NCBI GenBank assembly: GCA_041305345.1
Contig: JBFYLP010000006.1
Span: 124,001-188,000 of the forward strand
DNA length: 64,000 nucleotides
Direction: 5' to 3'
Source of the DNA: JACRGC01 sp041305345
Lineage (GTDB): Archaea > Micrarchaeota > Micrarchaeia > Norongarragalinales > SBBD01
A program made the translations under genes and the position numbers. The first letter of the stretch is position 1, and each line of letters begins with the position of its first letter. The notes under the pieces were generated by a model that saw nothing but the letters and a program-made list of their open reading frames with translations, did not search any database and was not told where the DNA came from. Positions 33,021 to 42,290 of the stretch are shown one piece after another.

Positions 33021-34430
33021 TTAAATCACTTTGCCAACAACTATTGCATCAATTCCTAGGGAATGCAAATAGCTCCCTACTTCAAGGGCCAGATGGGGGC
33101 CGCTTAGGCTAGATTTGCCTTTCAGAATAGTGCGGTCTTTCTTGGCAACAATTACTGAAGGCGTAAACGATGCGGTAGCAATTTCATCATCCGCGATTCT
33201 TCCGGAAAGCCAGATTATTTCAACTTGCCTTTCGGCAATTACGCCTTGATCAATCTCCGCAAATAGGTAACCCTTCGGTGAAAACGCAGCCCTGAGCCTC
33301 GATTCCACTTGGCGGGTATTGAGCGGGCTTACCGGAATGATTTTCGCATACCAGCCGTATTTTGTGGCATCGTTTGCGGGCAGCCCAAGCACCGATGCGA
33401 CATCCCTTTCAGGGGCAAGAATCGGCAAGCCGTAGACCAGAATGGATTGTTGTCCGGACGCAGAAGAGCCGGATAGTGCGGAGGACGCACTCAGATAAAA
33501 TAAAATGACTGAAAAAGCGAATATTGCGAAAAATAAGATCCTTGGCTTGAATTTTTTTTGGATTATGGCATAACACGAAACAAGGAATAACGGGATTACG
33601 TACCAATCTCGGAAATAGAGCTGCGTTCCGAGGAACCAATAGCCGAAATTGCTCAAGATAATGGCAATGAGGCCAGCTGCAAGGGGAACAAAAAAAACCG
33701 CCGTTCCTGCGCATCTGTTGTTGAAAAGCGAATAGAGCAGAAACGCAACCACGGCATTCACGCCTGTTTGGGTGAATATTCCTCCATCCAATATTGCGAT
33801 CATGGACAAAACAACCGCGAGGAATAGGAACGCTAGGCGGAACCCCGATTTCTCAGAGGATGCAAGCATGACCCCGAAGAATCCAAGAAACAGCAGCAGA
33901 AGCAGCATCAACGGGGCGAAAATCGGCGCAAATGGCGTTATTTCAAACATCGGCCGGCCATCATCGATCAAATTGCCCGCATTGAGCCCGGTTGTTTTTT
34001 CCAGGTAGAAAAGGGCGGTTTTTGGTATATGTGAATGCTGCAAATAAGTCGCCTCCCAGCACACGGAATCCCCGCAGTCTGTCACATGGGCAGCGTAATC
34101 GCCATTTCCCAGACCGTAATATGATTGGAAGTTCAGCTGCAGAATGAGGGAAAACGCGAAACCGCCGAAAATCAGAATCAGAACGGCTTTCTGGAGGTCC
34201 GTCCTTGATTTCTGAAGATATTTTTTCAGGGGGCGGAAGCCATCAAGGATGCGGGAAAAGAGGAGCAGCAAAAAAAGGTAAAATAGAAAGAAGAATGATT
34301 TCCCCATGGTCGTGCCTTCGGTGAAAACGCCAACCACCGCCTTGATGTAAGGCGCGAACGGGGCAAAGGCAAGGCCGAGCAGAAGGAATGCAATTGATCC
34401 GAGAAGGAATGCGCCCCCCATTATGACCAC
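33021..34430 (-). CDS. Polytopic membrane protein of unknown function
   Basis: 469 residues with about eleven hydrophobic segments in the first 340 residues, then a soluble C-terminal domain of about 120 residues (LPANDATKYGWYAKIIPVSPLNTRQVESRLRAAF onward). The layout, many helices followed by a mixed alpha/beta tail, is like GT-C glycosyltransferases and oligosaccharide-ligase-type proteins, but no motif confirms it. It shares its 1-bp junction with the thioredoxin-like gene upstream and is third in a run after a GT2 gene, so a role in surface glycan handling is a reasonable guess. Confidence 0.55.
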   Translation of the reverse strand: MVIMGGAFLLGSIAFLLLGLAFAPFAPYIKAVVGVFTEGTTMGKSFFFLFYLFLLLLFSRILDGFRPLKKYLQKSRTDLQKAVLILIFGGFAFSLILQLNFQSYYGLGNGDYAAHVTDCGDSVCWEATYLQHSHIPKTALFYLEKTTGLNAGNLIDDGRPMFEITPFAPIFAPLMLLLLLFLGFFGVMLASSEKSGFRLAFLFLAVVLSMIAILDGGIFTQTGVNAVVAFLLYSLFNNRCAGTAVFFVPLAAGLIAIILSNFGYWFLGTQLYFRDWYVIPLFLVSCYAIIQKKFKPRILFFAIFAFSVILFYLSASSALSGSSASGQQSILVYGLPILAPERDVASVLGLPANDATKYGWYAKIIPVSPLNTRQVESRLRAAFSPKGYLFAEIDQGVIAERQVEIIWLSGRIADDEIATASFTPSVIVAKKDRTILKGKSSLSGPHLALEVGSYLHSLGIDAIVVGKVI

Positions 34431-35098
34431 TAAGCGTTTTCCAACGCAGCAAGTATCTCATCCTTGGGCTGGAATCCGCCAAGGACAGCACCCCCTACGA
34501 GAAGCGATGGATACTCCTTTATTTCATAGATTGCAATAATACTCCCAATCACTGGCGTATCCAAGTCAGAGTTGAGCTGGTATATCTGCACATCTGGCCG
34601 GATTCTTTTCAATTCCCTAAGGACGAGCCCCTGCTGCGTGCACGCGGGGCATTGTATGTTGGTGTAGAAATAGATGACTGCAGGAATCCTTTTTTCGCAT
34701 TTGGAATTGAGCTGCTTTATCAGCAGGAAGTCCCGGATCTCCATCACCGAATAATCCGCCCTTAGCTTTTTCGTAAGCGGATCGTCGGCCCCCCGTTTCT
34801 TCTCAAGCGCTTCAAGCCGAACGCCGAATTTTGCGGTTTCGTCCCCGAACTTCCCAAGCTGCTCGTGGAAATGGGAGCAAAACTTGCTTGCATTCCCCTC
34901 CAGCGAATCCGCCTGAAGGAGCGAGAATAGCTCGAGTTCCCTGGTCTGGGACTGCAGAGCTTCAAGTTCGAAGAGCATCTGCGCGTTTGCCTGCTGGGAT
35001 ATCTGCAGGCCCAAAAGCACCCCGAGCGCGAACAGCAACCCCGATATGACGAATGCAACCGCAAACAGCTTCCAACTGAAAGAGCGCTTGATTCCCAT
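34430..35098 (-). CDS. Membrane-anchored thioredoxin-like protein
   Basis: 222 residues: an N-terminal membrane helix (LFAVAFVISGLLFALGVLLGL, 11-31), a helical spacer, then a thioredoxin fold with IPAVIYFYTNIQCPACTQQG. The CPAC motif is at 150-153 and the cis-proline loop is YPSL. A second cysteine pair (Cys74, Cys134) lies in the spacer. It would act outside the cell as a thiol oxidoreductase or disulphide isomerase. GGTGAGGAA precedes the ATG and overlaps the stop of the GT2 gene upstream. Confidence 0.75.
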   Translation of the reverse strand: MGIKRSFSWKLFAVAFVISGLLFALGVLLGLQISQQANAQMLFELEALQSQTRELELFSLLQADSLEGNASKFCSHFHEQLGKFGDETAKFGVRLEALEKKRGADDPLTKKLRADYSVMEIRDFLLIKQLNSKCEKRIPAVIYFYTNIQCPACTQQGLVLRELKRIRPDVQIYQLNSDLDTPVIGSIIAIYEIKEYPSLLVGGAVLGGFQPKDEILAALENA

Positions 35099-35102
35099 TT
35101 CC

Positions 35103-36344
35103 TCACCATTTCAACGCTTCGTGCCTGACCTCCTTGAATGCCGCAGCAAGCCAAAAGAACATCATCAGGGGAGTATATACCAACAGATAAACTAAAATAG
35201 ACTTCAGCGAGACGTTTTCCTTCCTGAAAAGCGCGAAACCGTAAAGCAGCCAAACGAAAGTGAGGATGAGGATGAACGCGGCAAGCACCTGCACGCCGGA
35301 AATGCTGAAAAAGAGGATGTCTGGCCCGTAGTCCATCAGGTCCGAAAATAGGCTGCTTGTGAGCGTGAAGAACACTGCAAGCGAAAAGAGAAGGAAGATC
35401 ATCACGATCGAAATCATTGCAACGGGTATGGTGAAAAGCCCGAAATCGCCGTATTTGGGCGAAACCAAATAATAGTGCTTGATGAGGTTTCGAAGCCCGC
35501 CGCGGTTCCAGCGGATGCGCTGCCGAAGCAGGCCCTTCAAATCAGAAGGCACCACCGTGCTCACAGTTGCGGACATCGAGCTTGCGATGCGGTAATTGTT
35601 CTTCTGGAGCCTGAAGGCCATTTCCTGGTCCTCCAGCATGCAGGTAGCATCGAAATCGCCCACCTTCCTGAAAACCTCCCGCCGAAAAAGGCTCATTGGC
35701 CCGGGGGTCACGGTCACGGAGTCCATGAAGGAAAGCAGCTTCCTTGTGAATACCATGTAAAGGTACTCGACCTTCTGGAATTCCTGCAGGATGTTCCTTG
35801 GCTCGTACACCCTAAGGACGGAGGTAACCGCTGCAACATCCTTGCTTTCAAAATGGCCCAGCATTTGCTTGAATGCGTCCTTATCAATGAACGAATCCGA
35901 ATCCAGCGTGGCAACGTACTCGCCCTTGGCGATTTTCAAGCCGGCATTCAGGGAATCCGCCTTCCCCGAATTTTTCTTGTCGATCACCTTGACGCCATTT
36001 TTTTGGTACCGTTTCGCGATTTGAAGCGTCGAATCCGTGGAACCGTCATTGATCACGATCACCTCGAGCAGCTTCTTGGGGTAGGCGGCATCCAGAACCG
36101 ATTCTATGCATTTGGCAATGGTCTCCTGCTCATTGAAGGCCGGGATGAGGACGGTTAGGGAGGGCAGTTTCCTTGGCGGCTTGGGTGCGCGCGAAACCTC
36201 GCTAAAATTCTGCATCAGCACAAGGATGAATACCACTAGGACGTACAAGGTGATGAATGCGACACCGTACTCTAGCACTGAAGTATCCACTTTGCCTAAC
36301 CCCATAAAAATTGATTCAAAAGCCTTATAATTCTCCCCATACAC
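35103..36344 (-). CDS. Processive glycosyltransferase family 2
   Basis: 413 residues resembling cellulose/hyaluronan/PNAG synthases. An N-terminal helix (VAFITLYVLVVFILVLM) precedes the GT-A domain: LTVLIPAFNEQETI, VIVINDGSTDST, KKNSGKADSLNAG, YVATLDSDSFID (D-x-D), CMLEDQEMA (E-D) and LLRQRIRWNRGG (Q-x-x-R-W). Three C-terminal helices form the channel. It would polymerise and export a glycan through the membrane. The start may instead be the internal ATG at 36308. It appears to head an operon with a thioredoxin-like and a polytopic membrane protein. Confidence 0.85.
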   Translation of the reverse strand: MYGENYKAFESIFMGLGKVDTSVLEYGVAFITLYVLVVFILVLMQNFSEVSRAPKPPRKLPSLTVLIPAFNEQETIAKCIESVLDAAYPKKLLEVIVINDGSTDSTLQIAKRYQKNGVKVIDKKNSGKADSLNAGLKIAKGEYVATLDSDSFIDKDAFKQMLGHFESKDVAAVTSVLRVYEPRNILQEFQKVEYLYMVFTRKLLSFMDSVTVTPGPMSLFRREVFRKVGDFDATCMLEDQEMAFRLQKNNYRIASSMSATVSTVVPSDLKGLLRQRIRWNRGGLRNLIKHYYLVSPKYGDFGLFTIPVAMISIVMIFLLFSLAVFFTLTSSLFSDLMDYGPDILFFSISGVQVLAAFILILTFVWLLYGFALFRKENVSLKSILVYLLVYTPLMMFFWLAAAFKEVRHEALKW

Positions 36345-36358
36345 GAAATAACGGATGG

Positions 36359-36526
36359 GCCCCGGTAGCTCAGCTGGTTAGAGCGGCTGACTGTTAATCA
36401 GCAGGCCGCAGGTTCGAAAGACACCTCCAGGGGAACTAGTTCCCCTACGCGTGTCGCCTCTACCCTTCTAGTTTGTGAGGCGAATTTTCCTTATCCTGGA
36501 GGTTTCCAAATTTCCTGCCCGGGGCG
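36359..36526 (+). tRNA. tRNA-Asn (GTT) with a 94-nt intron in the T-loop
   Basis: Exon 1 is 36359-36418 and exon 2 is 36513-36526. Acceptor GCCCCGG/CCGGGGC, D-arm GCTC/GAGC, anticodon arm GCTGA-CTGTTAA-TCAGC (anticodon GTT), T-stem GCAGG/CCTGC, discriminator G73. The T-loop TTCGAA+T is split after position 59. The bulge-helix-bulge has bulges AAA and TTT cut as AA^A and TT^T and a helix TTCG/CAAA with one mismatch; beyond it 36420-36431 pairs with 36495-36506 over 11 of 12 positions. The intron also holds the two-part hairpin repeat and a CGCCTC/GAGGCG hairpin. CCTTATAAT at 36323-36331 is a TATA box. Confidence 0.9.
36420..36455 (+). repeat. Two-part hairpin module, copy B (in the tRNA-Asn intron)
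   Basis: Outer stem GACAC/GTGTC, inner perfect palindrome AGGGGAACTAGTTCCCCT (36429-36446). The outer strand GACACCTCCAGG can instead pair with the 3' part of the intron, so two alternative folds compete. Confidence 0.5.
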
Positions 36527-36582
36527 CTTTTTTACAAACGCATTAATTTTAAATCCCGGAAGCGGAAAGGATAGTGGTGGAT

Positions 36583-36963
36583 ATGGCGCTCTCAACAATA
36601 CGGTCTATGCTAAATCCTTCAATAGAAAAAATAATATTGACAATCACTATTGTTGGAATCGGAATCATATTGGCATTTATTGCTCTCTATTTCTTCGCAC
36701 CTCAGGAATGTTCAAAATATGGTTGCACGGATGCAAGAATTCCCTTGCCTGAAATTACCCAACCCATTCTTGGAGCGATGTTGGCGGTATTAATTTCACC
36801 CTTCACGCTTTTCGCAATGAGTTGCGGGTTTATTGCTCAATCTTTTACGGGAGTAAACTATTACTTCGATGCATATTCCGCATCAGTTGGCGCTTCGATG
36901 TTACTTATTGACTATGTGCTTTCAGGAGTGATAATTCATTATAAACTTTTAAGTAAAAAATGA
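36583..36963 (+). CDS. Small three-helix membrane protein
   Basis: 126 residues from the ATG at 36583, directly after GGTGGAT. Three hydrophobic segments: IILTITIVGIGIILAFIALYFFA, PILGAMLAVLISPFTLFAMSCGFIAQ and SVGASMLLIDYVLSGVIIHYKLL. Two cysteines in the loop (QECSKYGCTD) may form a disulphide outside. No known family. It is followed by the fumarase genes after four bases, which may only reflect packing. Base composition is more A/T-rich than its neighbours. Confidence 0.55.
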   Translation: MALSTIRSMLNPSIEKIILTITIVGIGIILAFIALYFFAPQECSKYGCTDARIPLPEITQPILGAMLAVLISPFTLFAMSCGFIAQSFTGVNYYFDAYSASVGASMLLIDYVLSGVIIHYKLLSKK

Positions 36964-36967
36964 TGCT

Positions 36968-37810
36968 ATGGAAAAGGAATTGATCGCAAAGATAACCGAA
37001 GAACTGCTAAGGAGAGCCGTGACCAGCATTCCTAAGGACGTCGAGCGGGCGCTATTTGAGGCGCAAAAGGCGGAGGAAGTTGAAACCGCAAGGGAGCAGC
37101 TTGGGATCATAAGGAAGAACATACTTGTTGCGAGGAGGAAATGCGCGGCCCTCTGCCAGGATACGGGCGTGATCAGCTTTTATGTTAAGGGAAGGGTTTT
37201 GACAAGGGAAATTGGGGGCGGAATCCTTGAAGGCGTAACAAAGGCAACAACTAGCATCCCACTAAGGCCTAATTCTGTCGATCCGATCTCAAGAAAAAAC
37301 GTGGGGAATATTCCTTTCATCCATCTCGAATTCGCAAATCAAGACCATTTGCAGATTTCAGTGATCCCAAAGGGCGCGGGCTGCGAGAACATGAGCGCCT
37401 TATTCATGCTCCGGCCTTCGGATGGGGTTGAGGGGATCCGGAGGGCGATCCTAAAGCACGTTGCGGAAAAGGCGAGGAACGCTTGCCCGCCAATAGTGCT
37501 GGGAATATGCATCGGAGGCACGCCGGAAGCTGCAATGGAAGCATCGAAGAAGAACCATTTAAGGAAAATCGGGGAAAAGAATCCGGACAAGGAATTAAAT
37601 GGGCTGGAACACCGGCTGCTTGATGAGATAAACGAATTAGGAGTTGGAACGATGGGCCTTGGGGGGATCAAAACCGCCCTTGCAGTGAAAATTTCCAAAC
37701 TGCCATGCCATACCGCCTCGCTTCCGGTAGCAATCAACATTGAGTGCTGGGCGGATAGGAGGATGAATGCGCGAGTTTATCCGAATGGGAAGGTCGAATA
37801 TTACGAGTGA
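36968..37810 (+). CDS. fumA: Fumarate hydratase class I, alpha subunit
   Basis: N-terminal half of class I fumarase as a separate 280-residue subunit; it interconverts fumarate and malate with a 4Fe-4S cluster. The three cluster cysteines are visible in CAALCQDTG, KGAGCENMS and GICIGGTPE. PDVERALFEAQKAE-type N-terminus, IPFIHLEF and GTMGLGGIKTALAVKI are typical. The beta subunit follows four bases later. With no other citric-acid-cycle gene in view, the pathway context is open. The symbol is used for the class, not for orthology to the E. coli single-chain enzyme. Confidence 0.92.
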   Translation: MEKELIAKITEELLRRAVTSIPKDVERALFEAQKAEEVETAREQLGIIRKNILVARRKCAALCQDTGVISFYVKGRVLTREIGGGILEGVTKATTSIPLRPNSVDPISRKNVGNIPFIHLEFANQDHLQISVIPKGAGCENMSALFMLRPSDGVEGIRRAILKHVAEKARNACPPIVLGICIGGTPEAAMEASKKNHLRKIGEKNPDKELNGLEHRLLDEINELGVGTMGLGGIKTALAVKISKLPCHTASLPVAINIECWADRRMNARVYPNGKVEYYE

Positions 37811-37814
37811 GAAA

Positions 37815-38384
37815 ATGAAATACGAGCTTAAAACACCCTTGGCAAAAAACCAAATCCTATCGCTTAAACTTGACGACATCGTTTATCTCTCAGGCAAAAT
37901 CCATTCTCTTAGGGACCAGGCAATGCGCCGCATTTTGCAGGAAAAAAAGGGGCATCCGGAGTTGGAAAATGCTGCAATCTACAATTGCGGCCCTCTAGTG
38001 AGGAAAAAAGGAAGTGGTTGGGAATTGATTTCAGCCGGCCCCACAACTAGCAGCAGGATGAATGATCTGGCGGTCGAATTCATCCCGAAATTCGGGGTTG
38101 GTGCAATCATTGGGAAGGGAGGGATGAATGAGAAAGTGCTGGAGGCGATGAGGGGGAAATGCGTTTACCTTTCGGCAGTCGGGGGGGCAGGCGCCATTTC
38201 AGCTGAGCAGCAAAAAGTCCTTGGCGTGGAATGGATGGATTTGGGAATGCCAGAGGCGCTCTGGGAGCTGGAGGCAGATAAATTCGGTCCGCTGATAGTC
38301 TCGATGGATGCACACGGAAATAGCCTGCATGGAAAAAACATAGAATTGGTCAATTCGAATCTGGCAAGACTGATTCAAGGATGA
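37815..38384 (+). CDS. fumB: Fumarate hydratase class I, beta subunit
   Basis: C-terminal half of class I fumarase, 189 residues from the ATG at 37815; the longer open frame overlaps the alpha gene and is not needed. KTPLAKNQILSLKLDDIVYLSGKIHSLRDQAMRRIL, YNCGPLV, ISAGPTTSSRMND, IGKGGMN and VSMDAHGNSLHGKN are family motifs that bind the dicarboxylate. Together with the alpha subunit it forms the active enzyme. Confidence 0.92.
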   Translation: MKYELKTPLAKNQILSLKLDDIVYLSGKIHSLRDQAMRRILQEKKGHPELENAAIYNCGPLVRKKGSGWELISAGPTTSSRMNDLAVEFIPKFGVGAIIGKGGMNEKVLEAMRGKCVYLSAVGGAGAISAEQQKVLGVEWMDLGMPEALWELEADKFGPLIVSMDAHGNSLHGKNIELVNSNLARLIQG

Positions 38385-38442
38385 TCCGGCGCAAAATAAA
38401 ATGATTTAAATACCGGCGAATTGTTCCTCTTGGGATCCCCTT

Positions 38443-38907
38443 ATGGAACCCGAAGAGATTGGCGACATCATCCTCCTACCGCTGATTTTCCTCGCGTTCA
38501 TAGATTTCGAGGATTTCCTGATCACGCACTATACGGTCCTTAAGCACGGCATCCCGCAGCTCTACATCGACGCCCTTTTTTTCGTGCTGGCCATCCCGAT
38601 ATACGCATACGTTGCCAAGAAGGTGGTTTATGAGCACAAGGGCGATGCGGAGGATGCGGGGATCGTCACGTTCATCCTGTCATTCACGAAATGGCTAATT
38701 GGCTGGGCAATGGCAATTTTCTTTTATTTCGTGGTTGCAACGGGCAGCCAGACGATCATACCCTCTTCAACCACATTCACGGACCCGATTGCTAGGATGT
38801 TTAGCTTCCGGACAATGGAGATGTTCCTTTGGCACGTTGTAGGCGCGGGGATTGGCGGGAATGTCTTTGGCTGGTACTTCGAGAAACAGAAGGAGGAGGA
38901 AAGCTAA
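38443..38907 (+). CDS. Small membrane protein of unknown function
   Basis: 154 residues with four hydrophobic stretches (IILLPLIFLAFIDF, YIDALFFVLAIPIYAYVAKKVV, FTKWLIGWAMAIFFYFVVATG and a C-terminal LWHVVGAGIGGNVFGWYF). No motif recognised. ATTTAAATACC at 38404-38413 is a good TATA box about 35 nt above the ATG, predicting a leader of roughly ten bases. It converges with the CDC48 gene with four bases between stops. Confidence 0.55.
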   Translation: MEPEEIGDIILLPLIFLAFIDFEDFLITHYTVLKHGIPQLYIDALFFVLAIPIYAYVAKKVVYEHKGDAEDAGIVTFILSFTKWLIGWAMAIFFYFVVATGSQTIIPSSTTFTDPIARMFSFRTMEMFLWHVVGAGIGGNVFGWYFEKQKEEES

Positions 38908-38911
38908 TACC

Positions 38912-41044
38912 TTAACCGTAGCCCGCATCCGCTTTCCTTTGCTTTTGCACCAAGGTCGGCCTTATTGCGCCAAGCGCCTTCTCGAAATGCTTCTGGGTGA
39001 CGCTTTTTGCCTCGATGCTCTCCCTTAGGGCCTCCATCCCAGCTTCCCTGCAAAGCGCCTCGATGTCAGCACCGGAATAGCCATCGGTTTTCGAAACGAG
39101 CTCCTTGAGATTGAATGTTTTGTCAAGGGGCATCTTTGCGGTATGCACCTTGAGAATTGCCTCCCTCGAATCCTTATCCGGCACGGGTATTTCAAGCAAC
39201 TTGTCGAACCTTCCGGGCCGCAGGAGCGCGGGGTCGATGAAATCGATCCGGTTGGTTGCCGCGATCACGACGATGTCCTTCAAATTCTGCAGGCCGTCCA
39301 TTTCCGAGAGCAGCGTATTCACCATCCTTTCGGTTACCTTCGAGCCCTCATCGAATCCCCTAACGGGAGCAACGGCATCAATCTCATCGATGAAAATTAT
39401 GCAGGGAGCTGCTGTTCGCGCTTTCCGAAATACCTCGCGCATCCCCTTCTCGGATTCGCCAACCCACTTGCTCAAAAGCTCGGGGCCCTTCACGGAAATG
39501 AAATTGGCCTCGCTTTCGGTTGCAACTGCCTTTGCAAGCAGGGTCTTTCCGGTGCCTGGAGGGCCGAATAACAATATCCCCCGGACTGGGCGGATTCCGA
39601 GTTTTTCAAATACCTCGGGTCTCTTGAGTGGTAGATCAACAGCCTCCCTCAGCTCGGATTTGATCCTCTCCAACCCGCCGATCTGGCCCCATTTCACGTT
39701 CGGTACCTCAATATAGACTTCGCGGAGTGCTGAAGGCTGCACTTCCTTCAAAGCATCCTGGAAGTCGGTGCCCGTAACCTTTAGTTCCTCGAGGATTTTC
39801 GGCGGGATTTCCGCCTCTTCGAGATTGAGTTTTGGAAGCATCCTTCGAAGGGATTTCATTGCGGCTTCCTTGCAAAGCGATTGCAGGTCCGCGCCTACGA
39901 AACCGTGGGTGATCTGGGAGAGGTCATCCAAACTGACATCTGCGGCAAGGGGCATTCCTCGGGTATGGATCTGCAAAATCTCCTTCCTGCCTTTTTTGTC
40001 GGGGACGCCGATTTCAATCTCGCGGTCAAAGCGGCCGGGCCTCCGCAGCGCGGGGTCGATGGCATTGGGGCGGTTGGTTGCAGCAATTACAACCACTTGC
40101 CCCCTTGATTTAAGGCCGTCCATTGTTGTTAGCAACTGCGATACGATGCGCTTCTCAACCTCGCCTACCACTTCTTCCCTCTTGGGTGCGATCGCATCCA
40201 ATTCGTCGATGAAAATTATTGAGGGTGCGTTGTCCTCCGCCTCCTGAAAAATGTTGCGGAGCTTCTCTTCCGCTTCGCCGACGAACTTGCTTACGATTTC
40301 GGGGCCATTGATGGTGATGAAATGCGCTTGGCTCTCGTTTGCAACTGCCTTTGCAAGCAGGGTTTTGCCGCCTCCTGGCGTTCCGTAAATCAAAACCCCC
40401 TTTGGCGGCTCGATTCCCAACCTTTCGAACAATTCCGGATGGCGCATCGGCAGCTCGACCATTTCCTGAATCTTTTGCACTTCCTCCTTGAGTCCCCCGA
40501 TATCCTCATACGAAATGGTTGCGATCTTTCCGAGCTCCTTCATGGGCTCTTCCTTGAGGGTAACTTCCGTCGTCTCATTGACTAGCACAATCCCAATCGG
40601 AAGCGTCTGCGCAACTGCGAAGGGGAAGGAGGTGCCGAATACATTTACGGAAAGGACATCCCCTTTCGTAAGCGGTTTGCCCATCAGATTCTTTTTGACG
40701 AAATCGGCAAATCCGGGCGCATAGCGCGAGGGCTGGTTGGGCGCAAGAATGAGCTTCTTTGCGGTCTTTGCCTCCGCTTTCTTGATCTTGACACGGTCGC
40801 CTAAACCTACGCCGCAATTCTGCCTTAGGATGCCATCCATCCGGATGATGTTGGAGCCCTCGTCCTGCGGGTGGGAGGGAAGCACGATTGCACCTGTCGA
40901 TTTGCCCTTCGAGCCCTTGATCTCGATGATGTCACCAGTAGTCAGGGCAAGAAGCTTTCTTGCCTGCGAATCGATGCGAACAATCCTTTTTCCGTAGTCT
41001 ATTTGCATCGCTTCCGCGACCTTAAGCTCGATTTCATCCACCAT
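38912..41044 (-). CDS. CDC48/VCP-type AAA ATPase
   Basis: 710 residues from the ATG at 41044 (GGTG upstream; a GTG three codons earlier lies in that motif). The N-domain (about 1-180) has the double-psi barrel start ARKLLALTTGDIIEIKGSKGKSTGAIVLPSH. D1 carries GTPGGGKT as Walker A, a variant of GPPGTGKT, with Walker B IIFIDELDAIAPKR; D2 has GPPGTGKT and IIFIDEIDAVAPVRG. Arginine fingers lie in RRPGRFDREIEI and RPGRFDKLLEI. It unfolds protein substrates, probably feeding a proteasome. Confidence 0.95.
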   Translation of the reverse strand: MVDEIELKVAEAMQIDYGKRIVRIDSQARKLLALTTGDIIEIKGSKGKSTGAIVLPSHPQDEGSNIIRMDGILRQNCGVGLGDRVKIKKAEAKTAKKLILAPNQPSRYAPGFADFVKKNLMGKPLTKGDVLSVNVFGTSFPFAVAQTLPIGIVLVNETTEVTLKEEPMKELGKIATISYEDIGGLKEEVQKIQEMVELPMRHPELFERLGIEPPKGVLIYGTPGGGKTLLAKAVANESQAHFITINGPEIVSKFVGEAEEKLRNIFQEAEDNAPSIIFIDELDAIAPKREEVVGEVEKRIVSQLLTTMDGLKSRGQVVVIAATNRPNAIDPALRRPGRFDREIEIGVPDKKGRKEILQIHTRGMPLAADVSLDDLSQITHGFVGADLQSLCKEAAMKSLRRMLPKLNLEEAEIPPKILEELKVTGTDFQDALKEVQPSALREVYIEVPNVKWGQIGGLERIKSELREAVDLPLKRPEVFEKLGIRPVRGILLFGPPGTGKTLLAKAVATESEANFISVKGPELLSKWVGESEKGMREVFRKARTAAPCIIFIDEIDAVAPVRGFDEGSKVTERMVNTLLSEMDGLQNLKDIVVIAATNRIDFIDPALLRPGRFDKLLEIPVPDKDSREAILKVHTAKMPLDKTFNLKELVSKTDGYSGADIEALCREAGMEALRESIEAKSVTQKHFEKALGAIRPTLVQKQRKADAGYG

Positions 41045-41144
41045 GTTAAGCACCGGTTTTAAGAGGTAAAATTAGCTGGAATAAGATGGGCAGACAAGCT
41101 TTTTATGCGTTCGGTTTAGCTTAAATGCGCCCTGAAACAGCATC

Positions 41145-42230
41145 TCAAATCCTGCGTTCAACCAGATAGTCCGCGAATTCCTTAAGCAGCAGCTTTGCAG
41201 CCGAATCCTTAAGGGCAGGAGAGAATTTGAGCCACGCGTTCAAAACCAGTTCCGCCGCCCTCTCCTTCGAGTAAACGATTGCATCGGTGCCCTTGATGAT
41301 GGAAATGGCTTCCGCGATCTTAAGCTGGTCTTTTGTATGGGAATTGAGGAGCTCGAGAAGGCGGTGTTTTTTATCCGGAGCCAATTGTTTTAGCGCCCGC
41401 AGCACAATTAGGGTTCGCTTCCCTTCGCTTATGTCCCCGCCGATCTCCTTCCCGTACTCCTCCGTTGCGGTCAGGTTGAGGATGTCATCCTGGATTTGGA
41501 AGGCAATCCCGATTGATGCTGCGAATTCGCCTGCGAGATCGATCTGCTTATCATTCGCCCCTCCGAATAATGCGCCCATTTTTGCTGCCATCCTAGCAAT
41601 CGTGCCCGTCTTGAAGGCGCACATCTGCAGATAATCTTCCTCAGAGATGTCCGCGAGCTTCCCCTTATGCCAAAGAATGTCCATTCCTTGCCCGTAGGAG
41701 AGGTTGACCATCTCTTGCATATAGATCTCGAATGCGGAATTAAGCGTTTCGGGCCGGTATCTTTTCGTGTTCCGAAGAAGGGGCACTAGAGGAAGGTAGT
41801 ACATCGCATTGCCGGCATTTATCGCAATGTCAGTGCCATAAATCCTATGTATTGCGGGCTTTCCCCTCCGGATATCGCTACTATCCTCAACGTCATCAAT
41901 TAGGAGCGTGCCGTTGTGGACGATTTCGGGGATGATTGCTAGGTCAAGCAGCTTTTTGGGGTTTGCGCCGAATGCTTCTGCTGTGAGAAGGAAGAGCGCA
42001 GGGCGCCAGCGTTTTCCGCCCCTATCAAGCAGGTCCCAGATGGGGCCGTGGACCGCTTCACGTGCGGCACGGGGATCGATGGAATAACGAACCCCTCCGC
42101 AAATCGCATCCAGCTGCTTTGCTGTGGGAAATCTGGGCAGGTGCTTGGAAATTTCGTAATCCACCTGATTTTTTGTGGTTTTTAGGTATTTTTCAAGATC
42201 CATTGGAGTATCGGAGTGTTGATTATACAT
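41145..42230 (-). CDS. Polyprenyl (geranylgeranyl-type) diphosphate synthase
   Basis: 361 residues, an all-helical trans-prenyltransferase that builds the C20 or longer chain of archaeal lipids. GGKRWRP binds diphosphate; LLIDDVEDSSDIRRG (110-124) is the first aspartate-rich motif in the D-D-x-x-D form (DDVED), and FQIQDDILN is the second. Alternative start at the ATG at 42203 (nine codons later) would give MDLEKYLK. Chain length cannot be read off safely, but residues before the first motif (IVHNGTLL) are small, which allows a long product. Confidence 0.88.
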   Translation of the reverse strand: MYNQHSDTPMDLEKYLKTTKNQVDYEISKHLPRFPTAKQLDAICGGVRYSIDPRAAREAVHGPIWDLLDRGGKRWRPALFLLTAEAFGANPKKLLDLAIIPEIVHNGTLLIDDVEDSSDIRRGKPAIHRIYGTDIAINAGNAMYYLPLVPLLRNTKRYRPETLNSAFEIYMQEMVNLSYGQGMDILWHKGKLADISEEDYLQMCAFKTGTIARMAAKMGALFGGANDKQIDLAGEFAASIGIAFQIQDDILNLTATEEYGKEIGGDISEGKRTLIVLRALKQLAPDKKHRLLELLNSHTKDQLKIAEAISIIKGTDAIVYSKERAAELVLNAWLKFSPALKDSAAKLLLKEFADYLVERRI

Positions 42231-42290
42231 TCTGTTATTTAAGCTTGATTTCCAATTGCAACACGTGATGCGGATTAAACAAAACTGCAG

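Noticed and set aside
35475..36158. 227-codon plus-strand frame opposite the GT2 gene
   Set aside because: Antisense shadow; the minus strand has full GT2 motifs.
38912..41044. Intein in CDC48 or RadA
   Set aside because: Both proteins have normal length and uninterrupted motifs.
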